A stretch of 64,000 nucleotides of DNA from positions 33,680,412 through 33,744,411 of the forward strand of contig CM043865.1 in the NCBI GenBank assembly GCA_023846275.1, read 5' to 3'. The notes beneath the pieces are model-generated. The model did not search any database. It saw only the letters and a list, made by a program, of their open reading frames with translations, and had not been told where the DNA came from. The position numbers and the translations under genes were made by a program. How positions within the stretch are numbered: the stretch's first letter is position 1; the number at the start of each line of letters is the position of its first letter. This DNA is from Vanilla planifolia (taxonomy: Eukaryota; Streptophyta; Magnoliopsida; Asparagales; Orchidaceae). This document shows positions 13,601 to 26,389 of the stretch, piece after piece.

Positions 13601-14960
13601 TGTAAGGAAAATTTTCTCACAAGAGGAGATGAATTGTACTTTATAAAATTTAAGTAAACCTTGACTAAATTTTGTCATCTTGATTCTAATATTAACTAAG
13701 CTAAGAAAAGTTTTTAGAAATACTCTTATTAAACTTTAAAAGATGTTATGTATTATTACAATAAATAAAGAACACAAAGGATTTTTAAACTGTTCAACAA
13801 ATGTGTTTGCTTAAGTCCACCAATAGCCATGAAAGATTAAGCTTGCTAATAAATCTCCATCTTTTGTCCAAAAAATGGGTAGATGAAACACATTTACAGC
13901 TATAAAAAAGGTTGTAATAGACACAGTATAATAATAAATATAGCAAATAAAGATAGGATAAGCATAATTATTTTACAATAAATCTTGTACAAAAGTCTTA
14001 TAACTAGTACAAATATTTATGTAACACTAAACAAGAATATGCAATGATGTTACCAATTGAAAGCCTATGAAATGATGGAAGAATTATGAACATAGCAAAT
14101 TCAACAAGTGAGTCCAACATATAAAAATGATGTAGCTTTTTTATCCTAACAAGAATGATGAAAATGATCTTTTATATTGGATATTTTTACATTAAATTAT
14201 TCACTAAATGTTTAAACCTCTATTTATAAGAAAATGAAACTCAAAGAGTTGAATATTGTAGTACTAATAGTTAAACAATGGTTATAATCCATTTTTTAAA
14301 AAGATTAAAATAGCCATTACATGTTTTCAACATTAATCATACTATAAAATCGATTGGATTATATGATAAATTTTTTCATACTTTAAGAAATTGTAGAGTT
14401 TAGTTATAACATATGTAAGTTCATAATCATATTGTATGAAATTCTATTGTTTTATCTACTTTAGTCTAAAAACCTGGTTGTACTACACAATGATAATTAT
14501 CGTAACATATAAATTTATCAAGATTTTGATTCACTTATCTTTCTACACTCTTAATGATTGGTCATATTATATAATGACATTCTATCATATTATACAAAAT
14601 TTCCAACTTTTATATTTTACCACATTATATAAATATAAAAATGATCATATTGTACAAATACTTTTCAACGATGATAGATAATTTTCTCACTTTCACTTTG
14701 AAGTGAATTGCTACTGTAAATTGATCACAACTTATGATATGAAAGATCAAACTATATGATGCAATAGAACTCCTTTGAATACACTTAATTATACCATTTT
14801 ATTTTTCTTTGCAAACTAGGTATTAATACTGATCATATTATATGATAGGTTTATCATATTATATGATGAGTATGATTTTAACTTATTTGAAACTTTAATC
14901 TCCTTTAAACTCACCTATATGATTAAGCCTTAATTAATAAAAATTGACTCTCAAGACTTA
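13600..14960 (-). mobile_element. Possible minus-strand copia LTR relic
   Basis: Read on the minus strand, the low end (about 13605-13640) gives acaattcatctcctcttgtg, a degraded form of the caattcacccccctcttg motif that closes SIRE-like copia LTRs. Going to higher coordinates there is a TATA-like cttataaatagagg (about 14219-14232), a tagccattacat motif near 14310, and then many irregular atcatattatatgat units up to about 14880. That order fits an LTR read backwards. No gag or pol was recognised. Divergence is high and the call is tentative. Confidence 0.4.
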
Positions 14961-15469
14961 GAAAGATTTCACATATTAATTGGAAATACAAATGAACACA
15001 AAAGATGACTTGTAATGAAACTTAAAGTTAATTTAAACAAAAATAGGATCCCAAGTATCACAAGTAAATATTACAAATATTTTAACATTCTAAACATACC
15101 AAAAAAATAAATAAAAATACTCATAAAGCCACCATACCATTAAGAGTAAGTTTCTTCACTAGTTAAACACTTATATGAAGCTCTTTCTTAACAAAATCCC
15201 ATAAGATACATAAATTCATCATATCTTGAATCATCATCATCTTAGACACTTCTTGAGACATCATCTCAAATAACATATTAATAAACTTAATTATATGATT
15301 TTGGTATTATCAACTATCTCAAAAAGCCAGATATTAATAATATGAGATAGTATAATGAAACAAAACCTTTCCTTATCTTCTACTTTAGTTGTTCTTACCT
15401 CAAATCATACAAGACATTAAGATACAACAAGACTTAATTTCCTTACTTTAATCTTTATTCCAACCCTTA

Positions 15470-15702
15470 CACACACACACACACACACTTGTTAAGTAGC
15501 TTATTTAGTTTATCTAACCTACCCATCATCTTGTCCATATATTATAAACCATATATTCCATCTTATATAGTAAGGATTTGTATATCAAATAAGTATACAT
15601 ACACCCACATACCCACACACATATTCATGCATGCACGGATACACACACACACATATATACATACATATATATAGAGAGTGAGAGTGAGAGAGAGAGAGAA
15701 TA
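15470..15702. repeat. Cluster of simple repeats (AC, TA, GA)
   Basis: (AC)n at 15470-15488, degenerate acacac/atac runs at 15594-15672, and a (GA)n tail at about 15673-15702. Simple-sequence DNA; the short open frame across it is a by-product of the repeat. Confidence 0.85.
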
Positions 15703-17016
15703 ATACAATTCAAATATCACTATATGTCCATTGATGTACAAAATGAATAAATCATGATCTTATTATTTAATTTTCAAAATTTGTAATTTTTTGTACCTCC
15801 CTTATGTTAAAGTTAATATAATTTCTTGGCTTCTAAAAAAATTCTTACTTGATGATTTTAAAAATTTTTATTCTAAATTAATAATATATTTGGGTAGGCC
15901 CTTATATGAATATATTGTTTAAACCTAAGCCATTTCTTAATTATCTATAAGTTAAAATAGGTTTTAGCAGATTATCTTATATCAGTTAGTCTTTATCTAA
16001 TGATTCCTCTCTTAACACATCACATAAAGATCACTCCCTATCTTTTTTTTATCTCAAGTATTATAGGCTAGCTAATAATTATTTAGTTTATACTTAAATC
16101 ATATTAAACTAGTAAAAGATTTTGCATTTACATCAAATATTGTATTCTAGTCTCACTTTATTATGGTAATCCTCTTAGGTAGTTCCTTACCAACTTAAGT
16201 GAATTTTGCCCTTAAAATATTTTTGAATATCTTAAAATCAAATCAATCCAATAATAACAGTGTGAGACTATTCATCCCTATACACTCCATCTAAAAGCTT
16301 GTCAACAATTGCTCATTATCTTGTGATTCCTCTTTTGGGATATTATCCAATGATCACTTCTCATCCTCTTTGGTCCCTAATGTTACAATGTCATCCTTAT
16401 TGCATATCTATAAATGCATAGATTAATAAAAAAAATGAAGTTTCAATATGGATGAGTTTAATGGTAATACTACATTTATCCAATACTCAAGTAAAGCTCA
16501 AAACAAGTGTTTTAAACATTGTCTTATCTTCTACTTTGAAATTTTTTGAGAGATTCCATGGGATAACAAGGCTAAATCCTAACCAAACTAGCCTTAGAAT
16601 ATGATTTTAGATAATGAGTTTGTAATGTAATTGAGATTAAGTGTGCATTAAGTTATCATTCTCTTAAGAAACCTTGTTTAATTTGTTATGAGCATCCATT
16701 AATATCCATTTCACATATAATTCTTTAACTATCATAACAAGAAATGCATCCAACACTTTTAAGGTCCATTATGCCATATTTTGTTTGTTACTTATTTTTT
16801 AATGTTTAAATCCTTATTGCAATTCAATCTTGAAACTCTAACAAACAAGATATTCATTGTTTTACTAGAGGCAATTTTGGTCATGCAACTTTACATATTT
16901 TGTTAGGAGCAATAATTTCAACAATAATTATGAAACTTAGTTTGAAACATTCTTAATGAGATATGAATAAAAAATTTAGATCTATGGGAATGGGTTAAAA
17001 AAATTTAAAACTTCTT

Positions 17017-17379
17017 AAAATTGGATCCAATTCTCATGATTAAAAACTTCTCACCCCATCCAAATTCATTAGAGATTAGCTGAAGTATTCAAAATAAAAA
17101 ATCTACATTGAATGAGCTAATTATAAGTGTACTTTTGATTAGATTTTTTCTATTTAAAACTCACCCTCACCAACTAATATTTACAAAATTGTTTTGAATT
17201 AAAATTGGATTCAATTCCATTGATTGAGAACTTCCTAACCCTATCCAAATCCATTAGTTGAAATATTCAAAATAAAAATTCTATATTGAATGAACTAATT
17301 ATGACTATACTTTGATTAGATTTTTTTTTCTATTTAAAACTCACTCACCAACTAATATTTACAAGGTTGTTTTGAATAT
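17017..17379 (+). repeat. Tandem duplication, two copies of about 180 bp
   Basis: Copy A (17017-17200) and copy B (17201-17379) both begin aaaattggat and run in parallel through attcaaaataaaaa, gattagattttttt, tatttaaaactcac, and ccaactaatatttacaa, ending gttttgaat. They abut directly with only small indels. No coding potential is visible. Confidence 0.85.
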
Positions 17380-18547
17380 GTATATTTCAACTTTACTCTC
17401 TTGATCCTTGCCAATTTTGGCCAGTTTATGCATGATTAGGTTCCAAAATAATGATGATGGGAACGAAGAATATAAAAAAATTAGAATTGGGTATAAGAGT
17501 AGATAAAATATAAAGTATATGATTTATTGTCTATCTCCAAAAAACTTCTTGTTTATAATTCCAATATCTAATTAGTAAGAAGGATGACATAATGCATTAC
17601 AAGAGCTTTGTGACATGCATTAGGGAAAAAAGAGTGACAAGGTCTCCTCTGTTGTGAAGCCATCATTAGAAGCACAATATTGATGATATTTTGAAAAAAG
17701 GTTAATAAAAACATGCTCTTCATATAAGATAATAAAAGTTTGACAAAAACAATTCAATAGCAATGAAGATAAAAATATAACTATATAAAGATTGCTCTAT
17801 TTCATTCTATAAAATATTAACACTTATAGAATAAAAAAAAATTAAAAGAAGAATTTTATCATAAGATGTTTATCAATAATAGTTTGACATAAAAATGATT
17901 ATAATTACTACAATTATTCAATAATTAAAGCTTCTTAAGATTGAAAACATCCTAATGGTCAAGTTTGGAGAGGAACCTTAAAAACCCATTTAGATTTCAA
18001 TTATGAACAACTAGAATTGTCACAATAAAGCTTTAAAGTTGGTTGGAGAATATCTTCAAAGTTGGTCACAAAAAACCAAATTATTCAAAACAAAGACTTG
18101 TTAGAAAAATACATGATTTTTTTCATAAAGAGTTAATAATATTTAAAATTTCATAGACAACACAATAAAGTTACACAAGATAATTTAGGATTTATAGATA
18201 TATAATTTATTTTTAAAAAAATGAGTTTTAAAAATGATTTTTAAAAAAATTATGTAAACTTTAATCGTTTTGAATTTTAAAAAAAACATAATTAAAAAAA
18301 AACTTGATTAAAACTCAACATAATATCAAAACCTTAGCTCAGCCAACAAGTTACTGATTAGAGATTAATACTTCGAAGTCTCACTCTTTCCAGAAGATCT
18401 AGATCCTTCTGGATATCACTGAAACAAACTGCATCCTTGCTCCTCCAAATTCCAAATCCCTAACAGCTTCACTTTAACAATTTACCAGACGATCGAGTTC
18501 GCGAAGCCTCTTAAGCTTAAGAGCAACACGCGAAGTCGAAAAAAGCG

Positions 18548-19215
18548 ATGTTTGGCGTAGTCTTCCCCGACCGTAGTTTCCCCATGGACATGTCAGCCTT
18601 CTCCCAAATCGACCCTTTCCATTGGCTACTCGACATGAACACGTTCGTCGGTAATCTCAGACGTTTTAATCTCCGCCAGCAACTGGTCTTCCCAAATTCT
18701 GCCACTAACCCTATCCCCGATTCCTCCCCTTGTTTTGTACAGGCGAAGCTTACCACGACGTGAGAGAGATGTGCATCTTTCTCCTCAACGCCGTCTCCCT
18801 GCCTCCAGAGAAGGCCCTTGCCGTCTACGTCCAGGCTCCCGGCCACCCCTTCCTCTTCTGCGGAGCGGTTCACAACGCCCGCCCCTCCGCTGTTCTCTCC
18901 CTACCGTGGCCCGATCCCGCCGAGGCCGCCGAAGCTTCCGCTGGTGCCATCCAGATCGTTGGTGCGGCTGCCAAGATTGGAGTTTCCATCGAGGACCTCG
19001 CCGCGCTGCCTCCGGTGGTTGACGCCGGCGCGGAAAAGAGGGTCGAGCGGCTTGCTCTGAGGGTCGGCGAGAATCTCTTCAATTTCATGCAGTCGTTCTG
19101 CGGCGTGGATGGGTCGCGGCTCGTTGTGCCCATGGATATATTGGACCGATGGTTCAAGAAGTTCCAGGAGAGAGCGAAGAGGGACCCCAGCTACCTCAAG
19201 GGCTTCTCCTTGTGA
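18548..19215 (+). CDS. Hikeshi/OPI10-like protein (Hsp70 nuclear import factor family)
   Basis: Two exons, 18548-18650 and 18743-19215, joined over a 92-bp GT-AG intron in phase 1, give 191 residues plus TGA. The family carries Hsp70 into the nucleus during heat stress. The protein begins MFGVVFPDRSFPMD, continues FHWLLDMNTFVG/EAYHDVREMCIFLL, KALAVYVQAPGHPFLFCGAV and ARPSAVLSLPWPDP, and ends with GENLFNFMQSFCG and ILDRWFKKFQERAKRDP. The N-terminal FGVVFP motif, the LSLPWP motif and the C-terminal FMQSF..DRWFKKF block are all hallmarks of the family, and the length matches (about 190-200). Exon 2 is highly GC-rich against AT-rich flanks. Residues about 97-115 are Ala-rich, a variable linker in homologues. 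The ATG at 18548 is the first in frame and gives the conserved N-terminus. The protein appears intact. Confidence 0.93.
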
Positions 19216-21390
19216 CGCAGAGGAGGAAAGGTACGACCTTTCTGGTTCTTGTTTTGATGTGTTTAGCTTTTTATGGGCTTAATTTAACAAGTTTATGATG
19301 CCCTGCGATTTGTGAGATGGGAGGTGAAGAAGACAAGCTTAGTGGTCGAGGAAAAATGGGGAGAGTTTCTGCTTTTGTTGCTTAAGAGTTAATCATTCAG
19401 TTTTTGTTCCGTTGTATTGATTTTAAACCCAAAAGGATTTGTGTCTTCATCATTTATCAGAAAATTTTTTGTACAGGTATATAACACGAAATGGAAACAA
19501 TTTTGACATCTATAACCAAATGTGATTATAGTTTATGAACAACTTGTGAATTTGGATGCAAAAGGAGCTTTTAAAAAGAATTTTTTTTTAAAAAAAAACA
19601 TTTAGAAGAGTAAAAACAAACTTTGTGAAATTTATTTGTTAAAATTTTCATAATAGTTTAAAATGTGTAAATTTTTTAAATTTGAATAGTTGAGAACAAA
19701 ACCAAGATTTCAGATTGCTTTATCCAAAATTTTGAATTGAATTTCAATCAACACTGAATGCTTTGCTCAAAATTTTAATTTCTTTTTATCAAAGATATCT
19801 TTCAAGTTTTTTTTTTTTTTACTTATTCAAAATTTTTTTTTTTGACTTGTTGGCAAACAGAACCATGGATAAGTTAATACCTTTAATAGCTGGGTGATTG
19901 ATGCACGAGCCATTGTACTGCAACAGTTTCAACTTCCTTTGTGTTTGTACTTTTGCATTACATCCCATAAGAGGCAGTAAGATCACTGGTTGATCGTGTA
20001 TTTTGAGTAGCCTAACATGTTTCTGGAATCACTACGATTGCCTTGTGAGATCACACAACGGCATGAAATTATCAGTTTCTTTCAGAACAGCCTTCAGTAA
20101 TCTGATATGCCGAGTGATAGTTGTTAATACTAATTTTCCCTGGTCACTAAACTTCACCAATTGCCTCAGGCTAATCTATGACTACCTTAGGCAGTCCATT
20201 GCTGTTCTTAATCTCTCATCTTCTTAGCTTCTTTAAACACCTTCCAATTGATGTTAATGAATGTCGTTGCCATGGTTTGAATCCTTTTTTTGTAGAAGCT
20301 GGAGATTCTCTTTCACCCACCTTTGCATTGTGATGCATGTAGAATTCACAAGGCTTGAATCGTTTTGATTCAGTGATCCTTTACAGAGTATTTTGTGTGC
20401 GGCATAGTTCTTAGTGTTGCAGATCAAGTCCATTATTTCTTTACATGCCTTTGTACCCTTCTCTTCTATAACATAAACTAGTTTATGTACTTGAAAGGTT
20501 GAGTTGTTAAATGTTCTTCTATCGTTCACTAAATTTAGATTGCATTGAAGGTGTTGAGGATACTTGCATTCAAAAAGCCCAAAACCAGTTTTGGACATTC
20601 CTAAGCCATGAAACATGGATTTCAGGAATTCTGTGCTTAATTTTTAATGCTAATTAGATTTTTTATTAATTGAAATCCATAGAGCTTTTTAAGTGCTTTG
20701 AAACTAGTCTCTTGAATGTTTTTAATTTGTTTTTTGTTTCAAATAGATTTGCTTACAAAGTTTCTTTATAGTTTCAAATCAATTTTTTGAAAGATGAATT
20801 GCCCAACTCTATAGGTAAAGCATGTTTGCTAGATGTTTAGTTTGTCCTTGATTTTAACTATTGTTTGTTAATCACCAAAATTTCATTCATAAGATATATT
20901 TTCTACATTGTATTTAAACTTAGAAATCAGTTGTCTAGCTTTAAAGTTGGTAAGTTTTTGAAATTAAAATAAAATTCAAAGGTTTCCATGTGTAGAATTT
21001 TGGCTAAAGAATGTTTGAACTTTTTTTTATTAATTCTTGGCTTTTAATTAAGTGCTTAATTATTATTGTAAAAATCAAGACAATAATAATTTTGGAGTTT
21101 CAATACTTCAACTTCAAATTTTTTGAATTTTTGGGTGTATGATAAATTGAGTCGAGATGTTGTGGCAAATGCTCAGTGCGAGACAATTGATTTTGTCGAT
21201 CCCATGCTTTATCAAAATCAAACATAAAATGTATTAAATGGTAGAGTATTTACTTTTCATTTTATTATGAATGTTAAGAATAAAATGTATAATTTTTAAA
21301 TGTGTTAAAACGAATTGATTTAAGCTAAAAATGAGCAAGTAATTCGAAGTTTTGTAAACCATTCATAGTGCATATATGACCATCAAGAAG
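19216..21390. other. Downstream flank with one unassigned 120-codon minus-strand frame
   Basis: The 3' UTR of the Hikeshi-like gene starts here; further on lie T-rich tracts (19580-19850). An open minus-strand frame of 120 codons occupies 20254-20616 in a less AT-rich patch. It has no motif I recognise, no signal peptide and no evident splice partners. It may be an old transposon or gene fragment, or chance. Confidence 0.35.
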
Positions 21391-21399
21391 ATGATGTTG

Positions 21400-21960
21400 T
21401 AGGATTATTCATTCCTCTAATATTGCATAATTTAGTTGATGATAGTCTTTTTTGAGTTTATTTTGATTATTTGAGTTATATATGTATTTCAGGCTTTTAT
21501 TTATATTATGTTATAATAGAGTTTGATTATATGTGTATTTGATATATTTTGAAGCAAATGTGCATATGGTTCATATGAATTATGTTGAGTTTATAGATAG
21601 ATGTTGTGATATATTTATTAAAGTTTTTTTGGTTTGTAAGTAAAAATTTGTATGATTTTGTGAAGTCTTTTTAAAGTATTGTTTAAAATTGATTCTAAAG
21701 GCTTTGATCACATTTTGAAGGGTATTAACCTATTGTAGATTCTCTTTTTTTCTATTTTTTTTATCGTTAATGTCTTATCATTTAATCATTTAATGCACAA
21801 ATTATCCCTCCTTGCTCATCTCTTTCTTAATTATGTTAACTTTAGCATTTGTTTTTATTTTTTTAATGTTGAGTTGTATGTACACTTTTTAGATCTTGCA
21901 TTTCGATCTCACATCATAAGCTCTCTCAAATTTACAAGTGTCAGCATGTTATCTAAGCAC
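21400..21960 (+). repeat. Left LTR-like repeat of the outer gypsy element
   Basis: Matches 33140-33730 in the same orientation across most of its length, with many substitutions and small indels, so it is old. Ends are approximate. Confidence 0.6.
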
Positions 21961-21999
21961 GTTTCTTTTCTCGTTGAAAAGAATGATCAATTTTGACCT

Positions 22000-23440
22000 A
22001 TTTATCTTCATTTTTCTTCCTATTTTAAATTTTTTTTACATGATAAATATTTTTTTTCATCATAATTTTTTTTATTTTTCTCTCTTAAATGTTTTTTTTT
22101 CAGAATTTAAAAAAAAAATAAAGAAACAAAGAGTGTTCACAAAAATTTAGCTTAAAATTCTCTTCCTACTCTTCTAAACATTAATATTCACCCCATTAAT
22201 TTGTCACATTTTCAACTCACCTATCATTAACTTGTTATCTTAATTATTTTACTAAATAATTCTTTTATTATTTGATAGATCTATTCAATTATGTGTCACA
22301 TGTAGTATCTATTCAATTATTTGATTGTTCTGCCCAACACTCTTGTCTTATTGGCCATCACTTTCTTGAGAATACATTTTCATTATTGATTGCACTTGAA
22401 CCTTTGATTAATTTATTACACTTTCCATGCCTCATTGAAACATTAGTTACACAACATGACCCATCAATTGTGCCAACTTATTAAGATGCTTGTTGACCTT
22501 GGCCTTTGGCTATTGGTCTCATCTCTTTATTGTCATTAGTTATGCTACAATTACCTTCCCATTTTATTTCCATTTTCAATGTGGATAAATAACTATTTAC
22601 TCTAATGTCACCTTTCATCCACTAAACTTCTAATCATCAAATAACATCATAGAGCTTTGCATTTGTTATCTCACATGGTTTCCATCCACTTTCCTTGTGG
22701 AAAATATCATTGCAACTATTTTCCCCAATTGTTGCCCAAATGTCGTCGTGGTCACTTCCCACTTTTTTGAGTTTGAACATTGCACTTCATCCTTTGTTAG
22801 AACTTCCTACTTCAACGATCATACTGGGAACTGTTGCCAATGCATTACACCTTAATAGTTTTTGTTTCTCCTTGTAGGTAGTTATTCTTGTTCAAGTTTA
22901 TAGGAAGTTTTTCATCTTTTGCCTTCCATCCATATTATACCTCTTCATCAATATTGCTATCATCTTTGCCTCCTTCGATTGAGTCGGTCCCTTAAGACAA
23001 CTTTTGGTACAGTTACTCCCATTAGTGTATATTCCATCTTCACTTGTATTTATTGGGGAGCCTCTTATCATTGACACCATTATAAGATCATCATAAGCCT
23101 CAATGTTTTTATTTAATTACTTTCATTAAGGCCTGGAAATGTCTCTTTACACAATTGTCGTTCATGCATTTTCTATCCTTATTATGAAACACTAGTCAGA
23201 GCCTTATCATTCATTTTTCATCCATCTTCACTTCATCCTCTTCTAATCATGAATACAAGTTAATGTGAATAGCCAAAAAAGTTATGAATCCTCAACTAAA
23301 CTTTTTAAATCTTCAATCTAATGAGTGTTTATATAGGTTTGTCCCTTAGTTTGAAATTCATCTAATTAAAGCATCATTATCTCTTTTGAAAATATCTATA
23401 TTTGAATTTACAATCTACACCAATCCATTATTTGCCTAAT
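22000..23440. other. Internal region of the outer element, unassigned
   Basis: This is where gag and protease should lie, but I could not recognise them in any frame. The plus strand is pyrimidine-rich from about 22480 to 23230. Several short open frames occur with no family motifs. Confidence 0.4.
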
Positions 23441-24695
23441 GTTTTACTTAATAGAGAGTCTGAGTTTAAGATTCAACTAAAACTAGAGATTGAGTCTATA
23501 TCTAGAATTTCTTATAGAATGATACCTACATAATTAGCTAAAGTGAAACCTCAATTCCAAGAGTTTTTAGACAAAGGTTTTATTTGACTTAATGTATCAT
23601 TTTACAAAGTATTTATCTTTTTTTTCAAATAAAAAGATGGTATTTTAAAGATGTATATAGACTATTAATAGTTGAACAAATTGACTTTCAAGAATAGACT
23701 TCTTAGGTTGATGATTTGTTTGATTAGTTGTAAAGTAATTTGAGATATAGATATTATGAAGTGAAAATTAAAGTCATAGATGTTTTTAAGACTTCCTTCA
23801 AAATTAGTTATAAGAATTATGAGTTCTTATATTGCCTTTCGGTCTCACAAATACACTTGTAGCTTTTATGGATTTGATAAACAAGATTTTGAGAAAATTT
23901 TTTAATCAAATTGTGACCATCTTTATTAACGTTATTCTTTTGTACTTAATCCCCTAAAGATCATCTTTCACACTTGCATACCATATTACAAAGTTTGAGT
24001 GATATTTATCTGTATTAAAAATTTTCTAATTGCAAACTTTAGTTTGTCCTTGGTCATATTTTTGGGACATACAAATTGTATGGTAAGGATATATGTTAAA
24101 TTATAGAATTTTTATGTACATTGGCTCAAACGTACTTCTATCTCAGAGATTTAAAGTTTCTTGGATCTAGTTGATTATAACTAAAAGTTTGTATAAGAAT
24201 TTTCCCATATAGCATCATAACTAATGAGAATAGCTAAAAAAGTTGTGAAATTTGAGAGCAATGATAATTGTGATAGAAGTTTTCCAAAATTGTAAGAAAG
24301 ATTAGTAGTTCTAATCTTAGTATTGTTAAAAGGATTTGATAGATATTAAATCTTTAGTGATGCTTTATTTTAGGATGTTGGGTGTGTTATTGTAGAATAA
24401 CAATGTTATTGCTTATGCTTTTATGCGATCAAAATCTTATGAGAATAATTATCCAATGCATGATTTAGACCTGGTTGCCAAAATTTTTTGCTTCAAATAT
24501 ATGGAAGGAATACTTGCATTGGATGAAATGTGAGGTATTTATTATCACAATTTGAAATATTTATTTCACCTAAAAAGTTAAACTTAAGTTAATGAAGATG
24601 GTTGAAGTTTATTGAAGATTATGATTTAATTATTAATTATTATGTAAGTAAATTTAAATTGCGCTTGGATGTGGCTTTTAAAAAGCTACCATCGT
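23440..24695 (+). pseudogene. Ty3/gypsy reverse transcriptase and RNase H, broken by stops and frameshifts
   Basis: Reading across frames, conserved blocks appear in the correct order. RT: SISRISYRMIPT, LAKVKPQFQEFLDKGFI, VDDLFD (near 23720), the equivalent of YEFLVMPFGL as YEFLY..LPFGLTNT-AFMDLINKI (about 23820-23890), and HLHTILQSL followed by LGH (about 23970-24070). RNase H: NNNVIAYAFMRSKSYENNYP-HDLDLVAKIF (24400-24495), then KFIEDYDLIINYYVSK and VAFKKLPS (24604-24695), matching the gypsy RNase H end in which an invariant VADALSRK normally occurs. Several stops and frameshifts make it non-functional. The block ordering and NY-P-K-VADAL end point to the chromovirus side of Ty3/gypsy. Confidence 0.8.
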
Positions 24696-24699
24696 TGAA

Positions 24700-25720
24700 T
24701 TGTGTCAACCTACACACGTGTGCTAACCCGCGTCCCGCATCGACCCACTATGAACCGCATCGACTCATGTCAACCCATGTCGACCCACACCAACTTGAGT
24801 CAATTCTCATCGACCCACACCGATTTGCACTACCCACGTAGACCCACACTACTCCACCACATTGACTCGATGACCCACATCAACCCATATGTGCTGACAC
24901 ACACTAACACGACAATCCACCTTGACCTACATCGACCTGAATTGACCGTCGATCTGTAGCAACCCATGTCAACTTGCTTCGACCCACGTCCACCTACGTT
25001 AACCCGCACCACCTGTGTTAACACTTATCGATACACATCAACCCGTGTTGACCAATGCCAACTCAATCTTGTTGAGCCGACCCACGTCAGCTCAAGTCAA
25101 CTCGCACCCACATAAGCTAAGCCATGTCGGGTCACATTGAGTCGAGCTTGCTTAGCCAATTCGTCACCATCCCCTAGTCAATTCTACACTAATCTTGACA
25201 AATTCCCCTTTAATTCTGATGATTTGTTGTCAGTCCAAGCTGAATTACCATCAATCTAGTTGATTTGTCATCGATCCGATCAACTCACTATTGAACTAGT
25301 TGAGTAACCACCAATCTCAATTGAGTCACCACCAATCTTAGTTTAATTGTTGTCAATCCTGGCCAAGTCACCTCCGATCCCAATCGAGTCATATCCGATC
25401 CTGTCCGAGTCACCTCCAATCCCAGTCGAGATCCCAATTAAGCCGTTATTAATCTAGGCTAAGTCATTGTTGCATTCTACTACACCATCTAAATGTCAAT
25501 CGCGTCACTTTCTACATCACCAATCATCTTTCAATAGTGTCACATACCCACAAATCATTGCCTCTTAATCGAAACTTTGAGGCATTATGCCAACTTGTCT
25601 TAAAAGTTTGCTCCAATCTTCTTCCAAACAAATTTAAAAATTTTGTCTATTCGAGCTTCCTAGTCATTGCCCTAAGTTTTTGTTTAAATTTTTTGAATCA
25701 ATTTTTTGCATCAACATTTT
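24700..25720 (+). repeat. Left LTR of inner element, made of short degenerate repeats
   Basis: The first 400 bases are a degenerate array of cgacccac/caacccat words spaced about 10-13 bases. From 25270 to 25450 a roughly 21-base unit, gagtcacctccaatcccagt, recurs with variation. The part from about 24958 on aligns with 28511-29287; the first 250 bases have no counterpart in the right copy. The end is set at tttgcatca about 25717. Confidence 0.7.
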
Positions 25721-25740
25721 TTAGCACTGTCTATTGGAAG
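25721..25740 (+). other. Degraded gypsy primer-binding region
   Basis: The sequence tagcactgtctattgga follows the left LTR and resembles the ggcgccgtctgtggga start of Tat-lineage interiors at most positions. It marks the junction between LTR and interior. Confidence 0.55.
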
Positions 25741-26389
25741 AAATGAGAAAGCTAAAAGAGAAAATCAAGAAAATTGCCTTTATTCCCAGAAAGGAAACAT
25801 TTGAAAATCATAACCAAAAGACGGTGTAGATCCCTACACTTCTACCCCAAATTTCACAAACTTCAGAACATCTTCAACTGCTTATTAGTAATTCTTTTTG
25901 TTTATTTCAATAACAAATAGAGCATTGCATAAGATTTCTTTCTACCTTTCTCATGCTTATAGGAGAGTAAATTAGAACAAGTTTGGCCACCTTACTAAAA
26001 AAAATTGTCAAATATATCAAACATCTTTCCTTCCAATAAAGAGCCAATCGATGCCATACTTACAACACCTGAACCTCACTGCATTACACCCTTTTTAAAA
26101 AACCTTCAAGTACACACGTCTTCACAACAGTATCCCACTAACCTATCGTACCTTATGACCCAAGACCCTCCAATTCACACCAAACTGAAACTCTCTTTTA
26201 TTCTTGATTTGATCTTACAATTTTATGAGCTCTTACTTTTGATCAAGAATATTCATATCCCTCTAATGATGAATCTCACATATTTTGGTAATAGGGAAGT
26301 AACCCAAATGCCATTGAGAAGGTTTTCCTTTTTATGAAGAGATCTTTTTGATTCCTCCATCTCCTGAACTTTAACTGCCAAACTCTACC

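Larger units (their letters stand above)
14961..18340. other. Intergenic DNA with microsatellites and a tandem duplication
   Basis: No gene is seen. It contains (AC)n at 15470-15488, a mixed CA/TA/GA tract at 15590-15702, and the 180-bp tandem pair at 17017-17379. The last 150 bases before 18540 are the presumed promoter and 5' UTR of the Hikeshi-like gene. Confidence 0.5.

Noticed and set aside
13428-13646. 72-codon frame containing HQMDVRKIFSQ, similar to copia QMDVK.AFL
   Set aside because: The match is only a few residues, has no neighbouring RT blocks, and overlaps sequence better explained as a minus-strand LTR end.
24602-25024. Three overlapping frames in the cgaccca array
   Set aside because: Created by the short tandem words in the LTR; the start of the first frame is a gypsy RNase H relic, not a gene.
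25270-25450. Possible CRISPR-like array of about 21-base units
   Set aside because: The units are contiguous and degenerate with no unique spacers, in a plant nuclear LTR.
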